Of a stretch of DNA of 64,000 bases, positions 34,201 to 42,584 are shown one piece after another. The translations under genes and the position numbers were made by a program. Source of the DNA: Bacteroidales bacterium UBA5349 (lineage in GTDB: Bacteria; Bacteroidota; Bacteroidia; Bacteroidales; Tenuifilaceae); assembly GCA_002410065.1 (NCBI GenBank), contig DHQB01000028.1:1-64000 (forward strand), given 5' to 3'. Below the pieces are notes generated by a model that worked only from the letters and a program-made list of their open reading frames with translations, did no database searches and was not told the origin of the DNA. The stretch's first letter is position 1. The number at the start of each line of letters is the position of its first letter.

Positions 34201-34366
34201 AAAGCCGTACCAGCAAAGTTTGTTAGAGTATGATATTAGCCTTAACACACAAATATTGAGAGAACTAGTAGATGTTTCTAGTCGTTACGGACAGCAAGAG
34301 GTTAAAAACCAACTTGAACCAAAACTTAATTCTTTTATGTCGCTTTATTTTCAAGCTAATAGATAG
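31298..34366 (+). CDS. DUF2723 multi-pass membrane protein (protein O-mannosyltransferase-like)
   Basis: This 1022-residue inner-membrane protein belongs to DUF2723. The N-terminal half has about 12 helices. The first loop carries the family signature SSASFWDCSERITAAYKLEV followed by HPPGAPFF, comparable to the acidic catalytic loop of GT-C mannosyltransferases. Further conserved segments are TPLQPRERDYSYVGSFYAFS and FTNGDNDTFPLWYAQEVEGI. The C-terminal 350 residues are soluble and helical (TPR-like). DUF2723 proteins are abundant in Bacteroidota, where protein O-glycosylation is widespread, so a lipid-linked-sugar glycosyltransferase is likely; the acceptor is unknown. Confidence 0.85.
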   Translation: MKNYKQINTYLGWLIFFIAAAVYLSTMESSASFWDCSERITAAYKLEVPHPPGAPFFMLMGHFFTVFAGSDVTQVAVMMNTMSALASAFTILFLFWSITHLSRRLMLNSDDEETSLGQAIAILGSGAIGALAYAFTDSFWFISVEAEAYATSSMFTAIVFWAILKWENVADKPHANRWLVLITFIMGLSIGVHLLNLLTIPAIVFVYYFKKHKVTKWGFVGALGASIALLGAVMYVIIPGIISLAAKFELLFVNSFRLPYNSGVIFFIVFAFSLLSFGLWYTVKKQQVLLHTLILGLSVMSIGYSSYTLLVIRAQANPPMNQNSPSTVFALLSYLNREQYGDRPLVTGQYYNAPVIDSKDKQTYIRKNGRYEKTYLKTVYKHDEQFQTFFPRMWSWRDDHIAEYKRWGDVKGRPIRTQNSRGESEVKYVPTFSENIQFFITYQIGHMYWRYFMWNFVGRQNDVQGHGDLLNGNWITGIKPLDAARLGNQDKLTPEMLNNPSRHSYFMLPLILGIFGMVYQFVRDKKNFWVITLLFVLTGMAIVVYLNQTPLQPRERDYSYVGSFYAFSIWIGIGVLALYETARKYFKPILSAGLAIILSLSVPLILVAENWNDHNRSGRTFARDFAYNYLNTCEPNAIIFTNGDNDTFPLWYAQEVEGIRTDIRIVNLSLLGTDWYTEQMKWKTYESDPLPITMDFDKFVQGTRDVIYIIEKVNIPFELKRIMDFVGSDNPDKRHRTPGGEYIDYLPTRKLKITVDKDLVLAKGVVKPEDAHLIVDEMQWTISNEKEYIQKNEMMVLEIIANNNWERPIYFVSSGGDSDVGLSDYLQLEGFAYRLVPIKTEPVDYLSVGRMNVDKLYANYMEKFKWGGLENSDVMVDHNVQRTALVLRLRSNFNRLAEDLIAQGKIDSAINVVDRIVELLPFNKFPYDLFTIGLIESYYNANETAKANDLLTGYANNCIENLEYYYSLKPYQQSLLEYDISLNTQILRELVDVSSRYGQQEVKNQLEPKLNSFMSLYFQANR

Positions 34367-34443
34367 GCAGAACGATTTAAGCGCAAAATAGAACGTTATC
34401 TGAAAAAGGGTAACTAATATCATCATCAAAAAAACATTCTTTA

Positions 34444-34475
34444 TTGCCAATGTTTTAGCAATAAGGTTATTTTTG
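34444..34475 (+). promoter_or_regulatory. Promoter of atpDC
   Basis: TTG (34444-34446), 21 bp and TATTTTTG (34468-34475) match the phylum consensus; the RNA would start about 20 nt before atpD. Confidence 0.6.
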
Positions 34476-34503
34476 TAGAACGAACAATAGTAAAAAAAAT
34501 ATT

Positions 34504-36018
34504 ATGTCGAAAATTGTTGGTGAAATTATCCAAGTTATTGGACCAGTAGTCGATGTGTCTTTTCCCAGTGAATCTGGAGAACTCCCAAGTATTCATGAGG
34601 CCCTGAGTATTGCTCGTGAGGATGGTTCTACTCTTATAGTTGAGTGCCAGCAACATGTTGGCGAGAGCACAATTCGCACCATTGCCATGGACTCTACAGA
34701 TGGATTACACAGAGGAATGGCAGTAGTTCCAACAGGAAAGTCTATCACTGTTCCCACTGGCAATCAAATTAAAGGAAGGCTTTTAAACGTAATTGGTGCT
34801 CCAATTGATGGAATGGGTCAACTTAGTGAAGAGGGTGAGTACCAAATTCACAATGATCCCCCAAAATACGAAGATCTTAGTACAGAATCTGAGGTTCTAT
34901 TTACAGGTATCAAGGTAATTGACTTGCTTGAGCCATATGCAAAAGGTGGAAAGACTGGACTTTTTGGCGGGGCAGGTGTTGGCAAAACAGTTCTTATTAT
35001 GGAGCTTATTAATAATATTGCCAAGCGATACGAAGGAATGTCTGTTTTTGCAGGTGTAGGTGAACGTACTCGCGAAGGAAACGACTTACTCCGTGAGATG
35101 ATTGAGTCGGATGTTATTCGCTATGGCAAGGAGTTTAAAGAGAACATGGAAGCAGGAGGATGGGATCTTTCTAAGGTTGATCAGGAAGAACTAAAAAAAT
35201 CGAAGGCAACCCTCGTGTTCGGACAGATGAACGAACCACCAGGAGCAAGAGCCACTGTTGCACTTACAGGGCTATCCGTAGCCGAATCGTTTCGCGATGG
35301 TGCCGGTGGCGATGGCAAAGGACATGATATTCTGTTTTTTATCGATAATATTTTTAGGTTTACACAAGCCGGTAGTGAGGTTTCTGCTCTGTTAGGCAGA
35401 ATGCCTTCAGCGGTAGGATATCAACCAACTCTGGCAACGGAAATGGGATTAATGCAGGAACGAATTACTTCAACCCGAAGAGGCTCAATTACTTCGGTGC
35501 AAGCTGTTTACGTGCCCGCCGACGACCTTACCGACCCAGCACCTGCTACAACATTCTCGCACCTCGATGCAACTACGGTGCTTAGTAGAAAGATTTCTGA
35601 ACTCGGCATTTATCCTGCAGTTGACCCGTTAGATTCTACTTCGCGAATTCTAACTGCCGAAGTTGTAGGTAAGGAGCATTACGACACGGCACAGCGTGTT
35701 AAGCAACTTTTACAGCGCTACAAAGAGCTACAGGATATTATTGCAATTCTGGGTATGGATGAGTTAAGTGATGAGGACAAACTTGTTGTTCACAGAGCAC
35801 GTCGCGTGCAGCGTTTCTTATCGCAACCCTTTTATGTGGCCGAAGCTTTTACCGGTTTGGCAGGGGCAACTGTTGATATTGCCGATACAATTAAAGGGTT
35901 TAATATGATTATGAACGGAGAGGTTGACAAATACCCCGAGTCCGCATTTAACCTAGTTGGAAACATTGAACAGGCAATTGAGAAAGGCGAAAAGATGCTA
36001 AGAGATGCACGAAGCTAA
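34504..36018 (+). CDS. atpD: F1 ATP synthase subunit beta
   Basis: This 504-residue protein is the catalytic nucleotide-binding subunit of F1. The P-loop GGAGVGKTVLIMEL is at about 159-172, GERTREGNDL and the DELSEED-equivalent DELSDEDK follow, and the length is normal with a Bacteroidota-type insertion (DLSKVDQEELKKSKATL). It starts the short atpDC unit, 7 bp before atpC. The other subunits except epsilon are encoded about 12.6 kb away on the opposite strand. Confidence 0.98.
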   Translation: MSKIVGEIIQVIGPVVDVSFPSESGELPSIHEALSIAREDGSTLIVECQQHVGESTIRTIAMDSTDGLHRGMAVVPTGKSITVPTGNQIKGRLLNVIGAPIDGMGQLSEEGEYQIHNDPPKYEDLSTESEVLFTGIKVIDLLEPYAKGGKTGLFGGAGVGKTVLIMELINNIAKRYEGMSVFAGVGERTREGNDLLREMIESDVIRYGKEFKENMEAGGWDLSKVDQEELKKSKATLVFGQMNEPPGARATVALTGLSVAESFRDGAGGDGKGHDILFFIDNIFRFTQAGSEVSALLGRMPSAVGYQPTLATEMGLMQERITSTRRGSITSVQAVYVPADDLTDPAPATTFSHLDATTVLSRKISELGIYPAVDPLDSTSRILTAEVVGKEHYDTAQRVKQLLQRYKELQDIIAILGMDELSDEDKLVVHRARRVQRFLSQPFYVAEAFTGLAGATVDIADTIKGFNMIMNGEVDKYPESAFNLVGNIEQAIEKGEKMLRDARS

Positions 36019-36024
36019 AAGATT

Positions 36025-36300
36025 ATGAACATAAAGTTAGATATAATTACCCCGGGTAAAATTCTCTTTAGCGAGGAGGTTGATTGGGTTAGGGTGCCCG
36101 GTTCAAAGGGATCGTTTGCTATGCTCAAAGGTCACCTGCCAATAGTATCAACCCTCGAACCAGGTTTAATAAAAATTGTGCTGCATACAAATGAGCGATA
36201 CTTTGAGATTTTTGAAAGCGCCATTGTTGAGCAGCACGATAATCATGTAACAATTATTGCAACTTCTATTGAGGAGGCACACCCGTTATTTCTACGATAG
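36025..36300 (+). CDS. atpC: F1 ATP synthase subunit epsilon (short form)
   Basis: This 91-residue protein corresponds to the N-terminal beta-sandwich of epsilon (LDIITPGKILFSEEVDWVRV, GSFAMLKGHLPIVSTLEPG). The C-terminal helical hairpin that inhibits ATP hydrolysis in E. coli and Bacillus is absent, as is usual for Bacteroidota. It is 7 bp behind atpD. Confidence 0.93.
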   Translation: MNIKLDIITPGKILFSEEVDWVRVPGSKGSFAMLKGHLPIVSTLEPGLIKIVLHTNERYFEIFESAIVEQHDNHVTIIATSIEEAHPLFLR

Positions 36301-36327
36301 AATAAGAAGCGGTTATTTTAAATAACA

Positions 36328-37056
36328 ATGAACAAATACTTAACGTTTGGTTTTGCATTACTGTTTGGCCTTAATCTAAAGGCACAGCAAACCGTTAGAT
36401 TTACTGCTGCCGATGGAGTTGAGATTACTGCTGATCACTACGTTATATCAACACAAAAACCCTATTTAATACTTTTACATCAGGAGGGATTAAGCCGCGG
36501 CGAGTATCGTGAGATTGCCCCAAAGTTAGCAAACCTAGGGTTCAACTGCTTGAGCATTGATCTGCGTATGGGTGATGAGAGCAACTTTGTTCAAAACCAA
36601 ACCTTTATCGATGCTCAAAGTAAGGCGATTCCTGTTTCAATGGTTGACGTTCAAAAGGACATTCAAGCTGCAATTGATTTTGTTGCTGCTCGTTCACAGC
36701 AACCAATAATTTTAATAGGGAGTTCTTATTCTGCCTCCTTGGCCCTTATTGAGGCAACAAAAAACTTCAAGGTTAAAGCGGTTGTGGCATTTTCGCCAAA
36801 AGAATTTTTAAATGAGAATTTAAGCGTAAAGGATTCTATAAATAATATCTATGTTCCAATTTTAGCCCTAAGCACTCGGCTGGAATATTCCGAGATGAGC
36901 GAACTTTTACGTGATGTTAGAAAGAAGCATTTAACACTTTTTAAACCCTCACAGGGAGAAGGAGCCCATGGTGTGCAGGCTCTTTGGGCAAGTAACCCTA
37001 ATAGCAAAGAGTATTGGATGGTACTTACACAGTTTTTTAGCCAACTTAAACTTTAA
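36328..37056 (+). CDS. Secreted alpha/beta hydrolase
   Basis: This 242-residue protein has a signal peptide (MNKYLTFGFALLFGLNLKAQ) and an alpha/beta-hydrolase core of the dienelactone-hydrolase type. LLHQEGLSRGEYR supplies the oxyanion region, ILIGSSYSAS holds the nucleophile Ser133, and the catalytic His lies in GEGAHGVQ. It is probably periplasmic. It begins 27 bp after atpC on the same strand and could be read through from the atp promoter; no terminator is visible between them. Substrate unknown. Confidence 0.82.
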   Translation: MNKYLTFGFALLFGLNLKAQQTVRFTAADGVEITADHYVISTQKPYLILLHQEGLSRGEYREIAPKLANLGFNCLSIDLRMGDESNFVQNQTFIDAQSKAIPVSMVDVQKDIQAAIDFVAARSQQPIILIGSSYSASLALIEATKNFKVKAVVAFSPKEFLNENLSVKDSINNIYVPILALSTRLEYSEMSELLRDVRKKHLTLFKPSQGEGAHGVQALWASNPNSKEYWMVLTQFFSQLKL

Positions 37057-37145
37057 TAGCAAACACTCCTTTGCTTTGGCTCACCCATAATTAGTATCGG
37101 AAAAGGAGACCTTTTAAGCACGTGTTTTGTTTATGTGCAAAGGTG

Positions 37146-37153
37146 TATCTTTG
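37146..37153 (+). promoter_or_regulatory. TAnnTTTG -7 box for the U32 gene
   Basis: TATCTTTG lies 18 bp before the ATG at 37172. A TTG at 37127-37129 is 16 bp upstream, somewhat short of the usual spacing. Confidence 0.45.
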
Positions 37154-37171
37154 CAAAAAACATAAAAAGCG

Positions 37172-38419
37172 ATGATTGTAAGAGATATTGAGATCATGGC
37201 ACCTGCCGGCAGCTTTGAGTCGCTTATGGCAGCCATACAAGGAGGGGCAAACTCGGTTTACTTTGGGGTTGGGCACCTAAATATGCGAGCAAAATCAACT
37301 GTAAACTTTACAGTTAACGATTTGCCTGAAATTGTAAGCATTTGCAATAGCCATAATGTAAAAACTTACCTTACGGTTAATACGGTATTATACGACCATG
37401 ATATGAAACCCATGCAGCAGACCATTGATATGGCTGCCAAAGTGGGGATATCTGCAATTATTGCAAGCGATCAGGCAGCAATATTTTATGCGCGCGAAAA
37501 AGGAGTAGAGGTTCACCTATCAACTCAGCTAAATATAAGCAACACTCAATCTTTAAAGTTTTACTCTCAATGGGCAGATGTAGTTGTTTTAGCAAGAGAG
37601 CTTTCGTTGAGTCAAGTTGCAGAAATTTCAAAGAATATACACGAGCAGAATATCCTTGGCCCATCTGGCAAACCAATTAGAATTGAACTATTTGCACACG
37701 GTGCGCTTTGTATGGCTATTTCCGGCAAATGTTACATGAGTCTTCATCAGGCCAACTCATCTGCCAACCGGGGTGCATGTTTACAGATCTGCCGGCGATC
37801 GTATACCCTAACCGATAATGAAACCAACGATCAACTTGTGGTAGAAAACGAGTATATAATGTCGCCCAAGGATCTTTGTACCATAGGATTTTTAAATAAA
37901 ATCATTGATTCAGGGGTTACTGTGCTTAAACTTGAGGGTAGAGCAAGGAGCCCCGAGTATGTTAAAACAGTTACTCAATGCTATCGCGAGGCAGTTGCTT
38001 CAATAGCAGACGGAACATATGGAAAAGAAAAGATTGACGAATGGGTCAATCAACTATCCAAAGTTTTTAACCGAGGATTTTGGGATGGATACTATTTAGG
38101 CCAAAGGCTGGGCGAATGGAGCCATCAATATGGGAGTGTTGCAACGGAGAAAAAGGTTTATGTAGGGAAAATTACAAACTATTTCTCGAATTTGGGTGTA
38201 GCAGAGATTAAAGTTGAAGCCAGTGAACTTTATAAAAATGATAAGCTATTGATTATCGGCCCAACAACTGGAGTAATTGAACTTACAGCTCAAGATGTTT
38301 GGGTGGATAATAAGTCGTCAGAAAAATGCGAAAAAGGTGTTAAGTGCTCATTGGCTACCCCTGATTTGGTTAGACGGAATGACAGACTTTATCGGGTTGT
38401 ATCAAATCAAGATAAATAA
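37172..38419 (+). CDS. Peptidase U32 family protein, probable tRNA hydroxylation factor (TrhP/YegQ-like)
   Basis: This 415-residue protein has the U32 opening IEIMAPAGSFESLMAAIQGG and the family signature ELFAHGALCMAISGKCYMS, followed by NRGACLQICRR, whose cysteines with the signature cysteines fit an iron-sulfur site. MSPKDLCTIGFLNKI and LKLEGRARSPEYVKTV also match. TrhP (YegQ) works with prephenate to make 5-hydroxyuridine at tRNA position 34; U32 proteins are no longer thought to be true peptidases. Assignment within the family (TrhP versus RlhA or others) is by overall pattern and remains tentative. Confidence 0.88.
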   Translation: MIVRDIEIMAPAGSFESLMAAIQGGANSVYFGVGHLNMRAKSTVNFTVNDLPEIVSICNSHNVKTYLTVNTVLYDHDMKPMQQTIDMAAKVGISAIIASDQAAIFYAREKGVEVHLSTQLNISNTQSLKFYSQWADVVVLARELSLSQVAEISKNIHEQNILGPSGKPIRIELFAHGALCMAISGKCYMSLHQANSSANRGACLQICRRSYTLTDNETNDQLVVENEYIMSPKDLCTIGFLNKIIDSGVTVLKLEGRARSPEYVKTVTQCYREAVASIADGTYGKEKIDEWVNQLSKVFNRGFWDGYYLGQRLGEWSHQYGSVATEKKVYVGKITNYFSNLGVAEIKVEASELYKNDKLLIIGPTTGVIELTAQDVWVDNKSSEKCEKGVKCSLATPDLVRRNDRLYRVVSNQDK

Positions 38420-38572
38420 GCGAATATACTTCTCAACTCCAGTAAAGGAAGGTTTTTAGTTCATCCATTCATATACAAGTTGTATTATTCCCCGGAGGCA
38501 ATTCTTATAGAATAAAGCAGTATCTTTACAGGCATAATTATTTTATTAAATAATCTGTAAATTTTTTTAATC

Positions 38573-39178
38573 ATGAAGTTTAGCCAGCTGTGTAACAAAA
38601 TTTTTAGCGACTGCACTAACTATTACCATACCATGGATAATGTGGATGCAGTTCCAACCAACCCCTACAAAGCGGGTACAATAGAAGCGAGATTGTTCCA
38701 GAAAAACTGGATTGATGCTGTTCAATGGCATTTTGAGGATATTATCCGCGATCCAAACATCAACCCAGTTGCTGCTCTTGCTTTAAAACGTAGAATTGAT
38801 TTATCAAACCAGGATAGAACAGACTTGGTTGAGATGATAGATAGCTATTTCTTTGATAAGTATAAAAATGTTACCCCAAAGGCAACAGCTACCATTAATT
38901 CCGAAAGCCCCGCTTGGGCAATTGATAGGTTGTCAATTTTGGCACTAAAAATCTATCATATGGAACAAGAGGTTGTCAGAACCGACGTTACTAAGGATCA
39001 CAAAGAAAACTGTCAACTAAAACTAAATGTTTTACTCGAACAAAGAGTTGACCTTTCAACCGCCATCGATCAACTAATTAGGAATATAGAGTCTGGTGAT
39101 GTTCGCATGAAGGTTTATAAGCAAATGAAGATGTACAACGACCCTGCGCTAAATCCAGTTCTTTACGCAAAGAAATAG
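38573..39178 (+). CDS. DUF4254 family protein
   Basis: This 201-residue protein matches DUF4254, a Bacteroidota family regularly paired with heptosyltransferases. Segments GTIEARLFQKNWIDAVQWHF, IIRDPNINPVAALALKRRID and SPAWAIDRLSILALKIYHME are characteristic. It has no signal peptide or membrane helix, so it is cytoplasmic and helix-rich. It is 12 bp before a GT9 gene with which it is surely co-transcribed, implying a role in LPS core or other surface glycan synthesis. The biochemical activity is unknown. Confidence 0.85.
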   Translation: MKFSQLCNKIFSDCTNYYHTMDNVDAVPTNPYKAGTIEARLFQKNWIDAVQWHFEDIIRDPNINPVAALALKRRIDLSNQDRTDLVEMIDSYFFDKYKNVTPKATATINSESPAWAIDRLSILALKIYHMEQEVVRTDVTKDHKENCQLKLNVLLEQRVDLSTAIDQLIRNIESGDVRMKVYKQMKMYNDPALNPVLYAKK

Positions 39179-39190
39179 ACCAGTTTAAAC

Positions 39191-40234
39191 GTGAGCAATA
39201 AAAAAATTCTTGCTTTTCGGTTAAGTGCACTTGGCGATGTGGCTATGACTGTTCCCGTTCTTTGGGCAATGTCTAAGGAGTACCCTGATGTTTCAATTAC
39301 TTTTGTGTCAAAAGGTTTCGCTGGACCTTTGGTTAAGGATTTACATAACGTAACCTTCTTTAGGGTTGATGACAAAGGCAGACATTCAGGATTTATAGGT
39401 ATTCTTAGACTTTACGCCGATTTAAAACGCTTGGGCAGTTGGGATGGCATCGCCGATTTGCACGATGTACTTCGATCCAAAATCGTACGCTGCCTATTTT
39501 CTATTTCTGGTTCTAAGGTATCTGTAATAGATAAAGGCAGGAAAGGCAAAAAAGCGTTAACTCGGAAAAGGAACAAAAAATTAGTTCCCCTTAAGCATTC
39601 CGTGATTAGGTATAGCGATGTTTTTAAATCTTTAGGCTACCCTTTAAATGGGGTAGAGAAATATAAGCCAAATCTTCTGGTAAACCCAGATCTCCTAAAA
39701 TATTCTGATATAATTCCTTCACCCAAAAATGGGCATTGGATAGGAATTGCTCCTTTTGCAAAGCATAAAGGGAAAATGTATCCAATTCATTTGATGCAAA
39801 AGGTAATTGATGATTTAGCATCCCTCGATTCAGTTGTTATTTTATTGTTTGGGGGAAGAGGAGAGGAGCAGGATAAACTAGAACAACTAGCAAAGGGCAA
39901 GAAGAACATCTACTCAGTTGCTGGAGTTCTTAAGTTGGATCAGGAGTTGGAAGTTATGTCCAATCTCGACCTTATGATAACCATGGATTCTGCCAACATG
40001 CATCTAGCAACCCTTTCAGGTATTCCTGTGATTAGCGTATGGGGAGCAACCCATCCATTTGCAGGGTTTTATGGATGGCAACAGGATCCCAACAATGCTA
40101 TTCAAGTCGATTTGTATTGTAGGCCATGTTCTGTATATGGAAATAAGCCCTGTTACAGGGGTGATTATGCCTGCTTGAATTGGATTGAACCCAGTGATAT
40201 TTCGCAGAGAGTATTGAAAATATTGGATGTATAG
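39191..40234 (+). CDS. Glycosyltransferase family 9 (heptosyltransferase-like)
   Basis: This 347-residue GT9 enzyme probably adds a heptose or related sugar to the LPS core at the cytoplasmic face. The N-terminus ILAFRLSALGDVAMTVPVLWA is the family phosphate-binding start, and the C-terminal half has WIGIAPFAKHKGKMYP and LMITMDSANMHLATLSGIPV leading to VWGATHPFAG. The start is GTG 39191, 12 bp behind the DUF4254 stop. Motif fit is clear; the exact acceptor is not. Confidence 0.9.
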   Translation: MSNKKILAFRLSALGDVAMTVPVLWAMSKEYPDVSITFVSKGFAGPLVKDLHNVTFFRVDDKGRHSGFIGILRLYADLKRLGSWDGIADLHDVLRSKIVRCLFSISGSKVSVIDKGRKGKKALTRKRNKKLVPLKHSVIRYSDVFKSLGYPLNGVEKYKPNLLVNPDLLKYSDIIPSPKNGHWIGIAPFAKHKGKMYPIHLMQKVIDDLASLDSVVILLFGGRGEEQDKLEQLAKGKKNIYSVAGVLKLDQELEVMSNLDLMITMDSANMHLATLSGIPVISVWGATHPFAGFYGWQQDPNNAIQVDLYCRPCSVYGNKPCYRGDYACLNWIEPSDISQRVLKILDV

Positions 40235-40256
40235 CTTTTTGCTGTAAATGTTTAAA

Positions 40257-40264
40257 TATGTTTG
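40257..40264 (+). promoter_or_regulatory. TAnnTTTG -7 box for the ferredoxin gene
   Basis: TATGTTTG lies 32 bp before the first ATG of the ferredoxin. No well-spaced TTG is seen. Confidence 0.4.
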
Positions 40265-40296
40265 TATATTCACGGTTATTGATGCTATAATAAAGA

Positions 40297-40548
40297 ATGG
40301 AAGGCAAATATAGCCCAATGTCTTTCCAAGTTGTGTTATACCGTAGGCGTTGTATTGCATGTGGTTACTGCGTATCTCTTGTTCCTGATATTTGGATGTT
40401 ATCAGTACATGATGGTAAGGTGACACACATTAACCACCCCGATGCAGACGACGATATTGTAAATGTATTTATAGAAAAGGGCTCAAGGGCTATAGTTAAG
40501 CAGTCAGAATCAATTTGCCCCGTTAAAGCAATTAAAGTTCTTGAATAA
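40297..40548 (+). CDS. Single-cluster ferredoxin
   Basis: This 83-residue ferredoxin has one cluster motif, CIACGYC, plus a distal CPVKAI. Together they give four cysteines (12, 15, 18 and 67 if the second ATG at 40318 is the start) for one 4Fe-4S cluster. Compared with two-cluster bacterial ferredoxins, the second CxxCxxC set is missing and the middle is acidic. The first ATG adds MEGKYSP, which is unconserved-looking, so the true start could be 40318. It would carry electrons at low potential; no redox partner is adjacent. Confidence 0.87.
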   Translation: MEGKYSPMSFQVVLYRRRCIACGYCVSLVPDIWMLSVHDGKVTHINHPDADDDIVNVFIEKGSRAIVKQSESICPVKAIKVLE

Positions 40549-40699
40549 TATTTAATTTTAAGCAGTTAGATGTAGCTATTTTTGAGTATATTATAGGACG
40601 ATATTAACAATTTCATCAATCTATAGTTATAATTAAACAAACTTTCATAAATTTATATACTGAAAATAAAGTCATAACACACCTAATACCCTTAATATC

Positions 40700-41530
40700 A
40701 TGGAACTACAGTCGCAAAAATTAATAGTCCCATGGGATTTTACTCCCGTATCAGAGAACGCCTTGCTTTATGCTCTAAAAATCGGACAGTTTTCAGATCA
40801 ATTTTCCATAGATCTAATAAACGTTGTGGAAACTGGCGGAATTTTTTCGAAAGGGAAACTTACAGAGAAAGAGGCGAGCGAAAAATTAAAGGCTGATGCA
40901 GCTAGAATCAAAGAGCAGTATGATGTAGAGGTGAGAGCCATTGTTCAGGAGGGAAGTATTTTCCATACCATAAGTGAGCACGCATTCGATACTGAGGCAA
41001 GTCTGGTAATTATGGGTACTCACGGTATTGTAGGGGTTCAGAAATTAACAGGTAGCAGAGCCCTAAAAGTTATTGCAGGATCAAATGTTCCCTATCTGGT
41101 TATTCAGGATGCACCTGCAACGGAAAGAATATTTGAAAACATTGTTTTCCCCCTCGATTACCGGGTTAACGAAAAAGAGCGCTTGCGCTGGGCTATTAAA
41201 ACTGCAACTCAGTTTGACTCAAGAATCCACGCCTTCTTGCCCTATGCAACCGATATGGGTATCCAAAAAAAGATAAATTACAATCTATCTTTTGCTAAGA
41301 AACATTTTGAGGTGCATAATTTGAGTTTTGAAGTGCATAGTGCAGCTAAGGGAGGAAGTTATGCCGATGAGATAATTAAGCTTGCAGTAGATATTGAGGC
41401 AGATTTAATATTGACAATGACAACTCCAAACCTCGATTTTACTGATTATATTTTTGGAGCACAGGAGCAATATATAATTGCAAATAATGCTAAAATTCCT
41501 GTAATGTGCGTTAATCCAGCTATGGTTTAA
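40700..41530 (+). CDS. Universal stress protein with two Usp domains
   Basis: This 276-residue cytoplasmic protein is made of two tandem Usp domains (about 5-143 and 150-275). The first keeps the nucleotide-binding motif in VIMGTHGIVGVQKLTGSRA (G-x2-G-x9-G-S) and the opening IVPWDFTPVSENAL. The second (NIVFPLDYRVNEKERLRWA) has lost the glycine motif and probably does not bind ATP. The last codons overlap the convergent rsgA stop. The 151 bp upstream hold no clear promoter. Confidence 0.9.
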   Translation: MELQSQKLIVPWDFTPVSENALLYALKIGQFSDQFSIDLINVVETGGIFSKGKLTEKEASEKLKADAARIKEQYDVEVRAIVQEGSIFHTISEHAFDTEASLVIMGTHGIVGVQKLTGSRALKVIAGSNVPYLVIQDAPATERIFENIVFPLDYRVNEKERLRWAIKTATQFDSRIHAFLPYATDMGIQKKINYNLSFAKKHFEVHNLSFEVHSAAKGGSYADEIIKLAVDIEADLILTMTTPNLDFTDYIFGAQEQYIIANNAKIPVMCVNPAMV

Positions 41531-42450
41531 ATTCTGTATTTGTTCTCTTCGTCACCTAAAATACTTAGGTAACTATAGTATCGCGAAGAATCTATAAGGC
41601 CGTTTTCTACGGCCTTTTTTACTGCGCATCCTGGCTCATGTTCGTGGGTGCAGTTTTTGTACTGGCAACTTGCGGATACCTTAAATATTTCGGGGAAGAA
41701 ATGAAAGATTTCCCGCTTATCCATGTCAACTAACCCAAACCCCTTAATGCCCGGTGTATCAATAATAAAACCGCCGTTAGATAAAGGAAACATTTCACTA
41801 AATGTGGTTGTATGTTTCCCTTTTAAGTGGTAATGAGATATATCAGATGTTTTTAGGTTGAGTGTTGGTTCAATCCGATTGATTAAGCTGCTTTTACCTA
41901 CGCCAGAGTTACCAGAGATAAGGCTAATTTTTCCTTTTAAAACCGAGGCTATAGTTTCAATACCCTCTCCAGTATTGGCCGAGGTTTTATAGCATGGATA
42001 AAGGGGAGAGTATATGGAAAGGTAGTGGTTTAGTTTGTCAGCAAACTCACCGTCGAATAAATCAATCTTGTTAAAAATTAGGACTGCAGGAATTTGGTAG
42101 GCCTCGGCTGTTGCCAAATACCTATCGATGAAGATAAGGTTTGTTTCCGGAAAATCAACGGTAACCACTAGCATAGCCTGATCAATGTTGGCAGCTATAA
42201 TATGTGCCTCTCGCGAAAGGTTGGTTGATTTACGGATTATATAGTTCTTTCGGGGTACAACAGCTGTAATGTTTCCCGTGGTGTTATCGTTCTCTGGGTC
42301 AAAGTCAACAATATCGCCCACAGTGATTGGGTTAGTGGTTTTTATTGTCTTAAGCCTAAGCTTTCCCCTAACCTTGCATTGAAATTTATTCCCATCATTA
42401 GTTAAAACGGTGTAAAAACTGCCCGTTGATTTAAGTACCCTGCCCTGCAT
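41527..42450 (-). CDS. rsgA: Ribosome small subunit GTPase RsgA (YjeQ)
   Basis: This is a circularly permuted GTPase of 307 residues that helps late 30S maturation. An OB fold is at the N-terminus (MQGRVLKSTGSFYTVLTNDG). The G motifs are in permuted order NKIDLFDG (G4), SGNSGVGKSSLIN (G1) and DTPGIKGFG (G3), followed by the C-terminal zinc site CQYKNCTHEHEPGC. The frame extends to GTG 42477, but that codon touches a -7 promoter box, so ATG 42450 is chosen. The stop overlaps the stop of the convergent stress-protein gene by four bases. Confidence 0.95.
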   Translation of the reverse strand: MQGRVLKSTGSFYTVLTNDGNKFQCKVRGKLRLKTIKTTNPITVGDIVDFDPENDNTTGNITAVVPRKNYIIRKSTNLSREAHIIAANIDQAMLVVTVDFPETNLIFIDRYLATAEAYQIPAVLIFNKIDLFDGEFADKLNHYLSIYSPLYPCYKTSANTGEGIETIASVLKGKISLISGNSGVGKSSLINRIEPTLNLKTSDISHYHLKGKHTTTFSEMFPLSNGGFIIDTPGIKGFGLVDMDKREIFHFFPEIFKVSASCQYKNCTHEHEPGCAVKKAVENGLIDSSRYYSYLSILGDEENKYRI

Positions 42451-42476
42451 TTTACTTTGTTGGTGTTTTAGAGGCA

Positions 42477-42484
42477 CAAAATTA
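42477..42484 (-). promoter_or_regulatory. TAnnTTTG -7 box for rsgA
   Basis: The minus strand reads TAATTTTG, about 27 bp ahead of ATG 42450. It supports the shorter RsgA N-terminus. No spaced TTG -33 was found. Confidence 0.45.
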
Positions 42485-42584
42485 GGGTTTTTTACTCAAT
42501 AGCCATAGATTGGCGTCAAATAAAAAAGCGAGGCAAAAATACGTTGTTTTTAGCCTCGCTTTGAATTTTGTTTTTGAGAATTTA

